The translations under genes were made by a program, and so were the position numbers. The notes below the pieces were generated by a model. The model ran no database searches and was not told where the DNA came from. It saw only the letters and a program-made list of their open reading frames with translations. From Ursus arctos (taxonomy: Eukaryota > Chordata > Mammalia > Carnivora > Ursidae), in contig NC_079873.1 in assembly GCF_023065955.2 (NCBI RefSeq), forward strand, positions 102,710,128 through 102,774,127: a stretch of DNA of 64,000 bases, written 5' to 3'. Below, in pieces: positions 53,990-64,000 of this stretch. Position 1 is the stretch's first letter. Each line of letters starts with the position of its first letter.

Positions 53990-54600
53990 AGGGGGAACGG
54001 GGTCCGCCCCAAGGGCGGCCTACTTAGCTGCCCAGGGGAGGGGCGGTGCTCGGGCCTTCTGGACCCCGCAGCGGGGCGGGCCAGGACTCCACGTATTCTA
54101 GACCCGGGTTTCCACCGCGAGGGGAGCTGGCACGCCGTGGCGTCGGGCCGCCGGGTGTGGACGCCTACCCGGCTCCGCACCGGCCCCGCAGGGAGCCCGG
54201 GCTCACGCTGCGGGCGGTCGGGGCCCTCTGCTGGCAATCAGACGCCGCGCTCGCTCTCCGATTTCCAGGTGGAAAGCGGCGCCCCGCGGGCGTGCAGCTA
54301 AAGGCAGGCCAAGGTGGGGAGGCGGGCCGGGCCGGGCCTGGCGCCCTGCGGTGGGGGGCGGCGGCGGCTCCCCCCCGCCACCGGGGAAGAGCGGCGGCCG
54401 GCGCGCCAGACAGGGTCCGCAGCGTGCTCACCTGCCGCTCCAGGAGGCTGGGGGAGGGGGTTGCCGGGGGGGGCGGGGCCGGGAGCGGCGGGCCAATGGG
54501 GAGAGGGCGTTCAGAGTCCTGCTCAATTCCCCCTGGAAAGTGGAGGGGTGGGGTGTGTGGGGGGGGGGGAGGATAAGTTCGAAGCTCCGGAGTCTTGGAA
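53990..54600. promoter_or_regulatory. Orphan CpG island with promoter-like boxes
   Basis: A GC-rich block dense in CpG (CGCGAGG, GGCGCGCC, CCGCCGGG and many others), unlike the surrounding CpG-poor DNA. It contains GGGCGGGG at 54471-54478, CCAAT at 54493-54497 (ATTGG on the minus strand) and a minus-strand donor CAG/GTGAGC at 54434-54426. It lies between the 3' ends of BCORL1 and ELF4, so neither gene's known promoter explains it. GC content falls off toward 54900. Confidence 0.75.
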
Positions 54601-55327
54601 GGCCTTGGTGGGGGCCGGAGCCGCCCAGGGGCAGTCGGGGACGCAGAGTCTGCATGGAGGGACGGGCAGAAGCCGGCCCCACCCCAGCCACCTCTCCCTT
54701 CCCGGGCTCTCTTGGGCCGTCAAGCCCTCCATCGCCAGCTCGACGGCGCCACCTGCTGGACATTGGTCCCCGTGTCCGGCGCGCCTGGGGCCGAAGCTCT
54801 AGGAGGCTGCGACCTTCTGGGCCTCTCAGGCTTGAGAGCGCGGGAGGAGAATGAGCTCACCCACCTCGGGTCCAGCAGCTTTGGAACCAGCGACAACCGA
54901 ACCGCCTTTAAAATACGTTATGGCATCAGAAAGACCTCTGATGGTGAAAATAACTTGTCCCCCGCCCCTTCCGTCGGGCCTGACATTTCCGCCACTCGGT
55001 TCCACCCAGGGGTGAGGAAACACTGCTGAAGCTGTCCCGGGGAAGGGGGCGGGGCAAAGGGCGGGAGTTCAGGAGTCGCCCGCGGCTCCCGCTGACAGCA
55101 CTGCACAGCACAGCACAGCTGGAAGCGGCCTCAGGCTCGGGCGCCTCGTGGATCCTTGTTGGGAGGGGGGAGCATAGACCCGGGCAAGGAAGCAGCTGCC
55201 TGCAGTGTTGCCTGCAGTGTTACCTGAGGGGTCCAAAGGCTGTGAAAGCCCCCAGGTATGGACTATTCTCCTCCCCCTTTTGCCTGCCACAGTCTAGGGC
55301 TGAAATCCCCATGATCAGAGACAAGAT

Positions 55328-55560
55328 TCATTCATTCTTTCAATAAACATTTATTGAGCACCTACTGTGTGCCAGGCACTGTGCTAGGCGCTGGGGATAC
55401 ATCAGTGACTAACACACAGTCCCTGTCCTTGAGGAGCTCACAGTCTATTGGAGGGGCAACATACATAAACACACAGCTAAGGAGCTACCATGTGCTAAGT
55501 GCTACAATAAGAGGTATACACAAAGTGCTGTGGGAGCCCAGAGGAAGGAGCAATACATCG
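55328..55560 (-). mobile_element. L2 LINE 3' end, antisense
   Basis: CATTTATTGAGCACCTACTG, TGCCAGGCACTGTGCTAGGC, CCTTGAGGAGCTCACAGTCT and GTGCTAAGTGCTACAATAAG match the reversed L2 terminus closely. Confidence 0.85.
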
Positions 55561-56099
55561 GCTGCTAGGCGGTGAGGAGCATGTCTCCTGACTCCATTAC
55601 ACCATGGCAAAGGCAAGGATGTTGCTGCCACATGACTCTGGTGAACACGAGCCTGTCTCCTGAGGGTCTCCTCCAGCCCTCTCCCATAACTAGATCAGCA
55701 CAGGTTAGTTGACCCGATTAGCTAATTTAACACTTTGAATTAGGAAAAGAAACTGGACAGGGAAGTTTCTTTAGGGTCAGGGGATGTTCAAAGTAGTAAC
55801 AACTCTTGGGTGCAAGGTTGGGAGTGGGGGTACCATGAGGGCACTGAGCCAGGGAGGGCTGGCCCTGGGCAGTGGAGCACCTGGGGTGAGTGCCTGTGCA
55901 GAGGGGAGGTCAGAGGTCACTAGCCTCAGATGGTCCCCATCTCTCACCAGCTCAATCAGTAATATTCGCTGGTGCTCACTAGATGCTTCATTGTGTGCCC
56001 TGCTCTTTGGGTGATACGCCCCCCCTCCGCCCCTCAGAAGGTAACACACGAACTGGGGAGACACAATAGGTCCAGGTCATTGAAGATTTAAGTAACAGT

Positions 56100-56960
56100 T
56101 TGTGATTATAACAGAGGAGATGTCACAGGCTGTTCGCAATCAGTTGCCCAAAGAGTGGCAATTGCCACGAATTTAAAATGAAGAACTCACGTAAGGGTAG
56201 GGCTGGTCTCGGGAAGCAGCTTCCACAAATCAAGTCTTAAAGGATGGATACGATTTAATCAGTACTAGCAGGGTGCGCAGAGCATTCTGGTTGAGCAGAA
56301 CCAAGTAAAGCAAAACCTCAAAGGTGGGAAACTTCAAACAGAGGCAAGCTGAAAGGCCAGCAAATCCCTAACTCTGACTGGAGCAGTACTTTGGGGGTCA
56401 GGGAAACAAAGTGAGCGACCACTGGGGAAGTCAGTTGGGACCTCATGGTGAAGGCCTTGCCAGGTCAATGACTTGGGACCTTGCTTTTGGAATTACAGCT
56501 CTGAGCCATAAAGTGCTCCCTCCTCCCTCCTCCAGGACCCCTGGACTGCCTCGAGATTCAGCAAATACAGGGTTAATGCCCAGCTGCCTAGAACAGATGG
56601 GAGGCTCAGTATTTTGAGTATCACTCCTACCTACAGGCAATGAGGAGCCACTGAAGGCTTTTTAGCAGAGAAAGAACAGAACTGGGGCCGTGGCAGATCG
56701 GAGGGGATGAGACAGGTCACACGGTGGTGCGTGCTGATGCGTCTGGGAGGGGGGATGAGCTCTAGGTAAGTCTGAGCTGGTCTGCAGGCTCCCGGAATGT
56801 GGAAGAAAGGTGAGATTTCAGATTCAGAGACACGACAAACGGCCTGGACTTCAGGAGATGGGGGAGGGGACAGGGTCAAATGAAGGAAGCCATCAGATGG
56901 CTCTGAAATGTCAAGCTTAGAAGGTCGGGAAAATGGTGGTACAATGAACAGAAATAGGCA
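56100..56960 (-). mobile_element. L2 LINE fragments, antisense
   Basis: AAGGATGGATACGATTTAAT, CAATGAGGAGCCACTGAAGG, TTTTTAGCAGAGAAAGAACA and CAAATGAAGGAAGCCATCAG are typical reversed L2 blocks. Boundaries are approximate. Confidence 0.6.
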
Positions 56961-56999
56961 AGTCATGACAGCTTTTTGTTTGTTTTTTGAGGGGAAAGG

Positions 57000-57000
<1 letters not shown>

Positions 57001-57031
<31 letters not shown>
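57001..57031. repeat. (TG)n microsatellite
   Basis: About 31 bp of GT dinucleotides. Confidence 0.94.
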
Positions 57032-57034
<3 letters not shown>

Positions 57035-57559
57035 GACTTTAAAATCCATTTTTTTTAAATCCATTTTTGATAGAGGGGCTGTCTTTGAGGCACGATAGGC
57101 ATCTGGACGGAAATGTCCAGCTGGCTGCTAGAAATGGAAGCAGGAGCAGAGGAGAAAAGTAGGGGCTGCCGCTCTTGACTTCAGACCCGTCCCCAAAGAG
57201 CCAAGCCAGAGCCAGAAGAACGGAAGAGAGCCATGGGGGGCGCCCACACTTAAAGCGGCAGGTGTGGCACCAGCACAGGTATGGCACCAGGGTGCGGCCG
57301 CTGCAGGAGTGGGGTTGCAAGTAGTGTCACGAGCCGCCAGGGCTCACGGGGACTGAGAACTGTGAAGAAGACATTTGATGTCACGGTAACGGTATCAATG
57401 ACCTTCAGATGATGAGTTCTGTGAAATTGGGGGGGGGGGGCAGGGCCACCCCTAACCCATGCAGTGCCTTTGTGCAATGTTTTTTTTTTTTTTTTTGAAG
57501 GGGACTCTTTCACGGGATGTTTCACTTTCCACCATCAGGAATTTGTCATCATAAACAGA

Positions 57560-59095
57560 TTAGATTAGAAAAAGTCATTTTAATGCCAAGTGCTGGAGAC
57601 ATGTAATAAATACACCTGCACACCCAAAAATGGTTCCGTTCCAGGGAGAGAAGGAGGAAGAACAAGAAAAGAGCGGGAGAGAACACAGGAGGCTAGGCAG
57701 CGACCAGAAGGAGAGATCAAACAACCTGGGGAGGTAGTTGGGTCAAGTGGTTGGTTTTCTACTGAGAACATAGCCAAGGTCCTGGGGCACTGATTCACAT
57801 TAACCAAATTCACCAGATCACAGAATCGTTTCTGAGGCTGACATGCCTTAGCTCTTAGCCTTGCCCCCAAATATGGCTGGAGAGAGGCAAGCTAATTCCA
57901 AGATGGGGAAGGAGGAGTGAAGCCGAGGGGTTCACTTAAGAGAGGTTGGGTTGAAACGTCCTCGGAAAGAGGAAAGAGGGAAGCAGGGAACCATGTAGAG
58001 ACAGAAGTGTCATGGGGGCTCACATCTGCTGGCTCCTGTCTTCTCGGTGTATGAGTGAGGGCTAGGTGCAAGAGTTGGAGATGAGGGCCAACGGTCCACT
58101 CGAGGTCTGTGGTAGCCATCGTGGGGGTTGGCAAACCTACAAGGTGAGTAGAAGGCAGGCTGAGCAGCAGGCATGCATGAGCAGGAAGGGAGGCAGCCCC
58201 AGTGTCCACTGCTACACTACTACCCCAGCCACGCCAGACAGCAGGGAGATACTGGGGGGAAACTCATCAAGAGGGATCCCCGGATCAGGGGGGATAGGCC
58301 AATGTGCCAGTGAAGGCTGGTATTACAGCTCAGGCCCTTGGCACAAACATTCAATTAATCCAGCCCTGTGTGGGGACTTTGTATCCGGGTCTGACCCTGT
58401 CCCTTTGAACTCCGTCTTCCCCAGCACACATGCCCATAGAAATTCTCCTACCCTGGATCTGCTCCAGCTCTGTGACATCTCTCCCAATTTGGGGTATCCA
58501 GCCTGTACCCCACAGCCTCAGGGCAACTGAATGGTTTGTCCAAAGGGAACTAGAGAATGCTTTCCCTTAAAAAAAAAAATCCCCATCTCTGCAGCTGACC
58601 CACAGAGACACACACCCTTGAAGACCTCACAGCTACACCCCCGTCCTCCCCAAAGAAACCAAGATACAGACCCACGAGTACACACAAATACATACAGAGA
58701 TATTCACATATGGGATAGGAAATTCCCCGTGGAGGGAACGCAGACGGTGAAACAGCCCCACAAAAGGACTGCCCCCGCGGAGCCCCTGCATCAACCCTGG
58801 CCACAAACTTCTCAGGAGGTACTCCCTCCATCACCCAGTCAGCCCATTACCCTGACAAGAGCATATCCCCTAGTGCTCTTGAAGGCCATGGTCTGATGCC
58901 AGGGACACTCAAACTGGGCATGGCTTGGCCATGGTGACACTGGGCAGGGGTCAGGGACAGGGGATCTGGTGTACTGAGATCCCACCGAAAAGTAAGGGCA
59001 AGTGTCCTGCTTCAGTCAGTCTCTGCTATAGGAAGTCCACATAAAAATGCTGCTCAACTTGGCCTGGTGAGGCACACTTCCCCCGACCCCTTCAT
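57560..59095 (-). other. ELF4: Probable ELF4 3' UTR
   Basis: Sequence downstream of the ELF4 stop on the minus strand, about 1.5 kb, with no recognisable SINE or L2 copy. It stops at an ATTAAA signal. Open frames inside it on either strand show no recognisable protein. Confidence 0.55.
57579..57584 (-). terminator. ELF4: Candidate ELF4 polyadenylation signal ATTAAA
   Basis: TTTAAT on the plus strand reads ATTAAA on the minus strand, followed by a T-rich downstream element (TGACTTTTTCTAATC). It gives a 1.5-kb 3' UTR, of the size expected for ELF4. No minus-strand AATAAA is seen closer to the stop codon. Confidence 0.45.
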
Positions 59096-63176
<4,081 letters not shown>

Positions 63177-64000
63177 CTGCAAAGAGAAAGGCCTGAGGTG
63201 CCTGAGGCCCAGTGCAGGGTGGGAGTGTGGTCTCCCGGCACTTAAGAGAATGGCAGTCTCCTGGGGAGGGCGGAGGAGCTGGTCCCCGCAGCCCCAGATA
63301 CAGGATACACCTGAAAATGCCTCATGTGTCTCACACCATGAGGAGAGGAAACATCTGCAGGGTTGTGGGCATGAGCTGGCCCCAATCACGGCTGCCACAT
63401 TTACAGCCACTGCTGGGAGTGGGGGAGTTCCAGGCAACACCCAGGGTAAAGGGCCACCTCGATTTAGTCATTCACTTGTTCTACAACTGGAAGGCACCTT
63501 AGATATCACTTAGCCCAACTCCTCTGCTTTCCTGATAAGGAAACTGAGATTCAGAGATGGCAGGGCATGTGTCCAAGGTCACACAGCAAGTTGGTGCCTG
63601 GTACGTGTAGGCATTCAGTAAGTATTTGCTGAAGCCTGAGTGAACATTAGTGACAGGGTCAGGAACAGAAGTGCTGGGACTCTTAACTGGCAGCTTCGGG
63701 CTTTCTCCCCCGCCCCACCCCGTGGGATCCCAGCATCCCCCTTGGGGAAGGACAGTTAGGGCCAGAGGTCCTCCTGTCCATGAGTCGGGCAAAGGCCTAA
63801 GGGGGGCCTGGGGCAGGAGCCCACCTTGGGGGCCTTCTGGGGAGGTACAGGGGCTGAGCTCCAAGCCTGGCATACTTCTAATGAGCCAAGCCCTGCACAG
63901 TCTTCCTGGGGGGCCCGGCAAGAGAGCAGAGGGGACCGAAGAGTCACCCTGGCCAATCGCAGGCAGCCTTAAAAAGGAAGGAATTTCTGACATATGCTAC
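63177..64000 (-). other. ELF4: ELF4 intron continuing past the window edge
   Basis: Upstream of the first visible ELF4 exon I find no further ELF4 coding sequence. An MIR-like piece is at about 63480-63610 (GATAAGGAAACTGAGATTC, AAGGTCACACAGCAAG). Confidence 0.75.

Larger units (their letters stand above)
51501..57559. other. Intergenic region between convergent BCORL1 and ELF4
   Basis: It holds a TG microsatellite (51677-51703), L2 pieces (about 52440-53240, antisense, split by a SINE), the CpG island (53990-54600), an L2 end (55328-55560), more antisense L2 (about 56100-56960), a TG run (57001-57031) and a poly-T (57480-57496). I see no supported protein-coding gene. Confidence 0.7.

Noticed and set aside
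54046..54854. Overlapping 160-176-codon open frames in the CpG island
   Set aside because: High GC removes stop codons; the translations are Gly/Arg/Pro-rich in every frame with no recognisable protein.
57606..57611. Plus-strand AATAAA as a BCORL1 polyadenylation signal
   Set aside because: It is over 8 kb past the BCORL1 stop and beyond the CpG island; it is more likely chance inside the ELF4 3' UTR region.

Overview
The window is mammalian nuclear DNA, most likely from a carnivoran X chromosome. It carries many tRNA-derived carnivore SINEs (CanSINEs) on both strands. Several of these have intact target-site duplications and a 3' half like that of bear/panda-type arctoid carnivorans. Old MIR, L2 and L1 fragments are also present. 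The species call rests on repeat flavour and is tentative. There are no bacterial operons, CRISPR arrays or phage features.

Two protein-coding genes face each other tail to tail. (1) BCORL1 runs on the + strand. Its whole coding sequence is present as 13 coding exons between 7682 and 49409. Every junction keeps frame and the spliced product is 1788 residues. It is a transcriptional corepressor of the non-canonical PRC1.1 complex, with a long Pro/Ala/Ser-rich region, a PLDLS CtBP-binding motif, basic nuclear-localisation segments, ankyrin repeats and a C-terminal PUFD domain. (2) ELF4 runs on the - strand and is cut by the right edge. The last five coding exons are present (63176 down to 59096), including the whole ETS DNA-binding domain and the C-terminal region, followed by a 3' UTR to about 57560. 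Its 5' coding exons lie beyond 64000. The BCORL1-ELF4 convergent pair matches the known order in mammalian Xq26.1.

Layout: 1-7637 is upstream or first-intron DNA with L2/SINE fragments and a 650-bp purine-rich tract. 7638-49409 holds the BCORL1 exons separated by repeat-bearing introns. 49410 to about 51500 is the probable 3' UTR with a TA microsatellite. About 51500-57560 is intergenic and contains a CpG island (53990-54600) not explained by either gene. 57560-64000 is ELF4.

Points most worth a second look: the orphan CpG island with a CCAAT box, a GC box and a consensus minus-strand splice donor; an exon-like minus-strand open frame in the last BCORL1 intron that could belong to the same antisense transcript; a GC-AG intron in BCORL1; a symmetric 222-nt cassette exon that carries the start of the ankyrin array; and an ELF4 splice donor that runs directly into a microsatellite.
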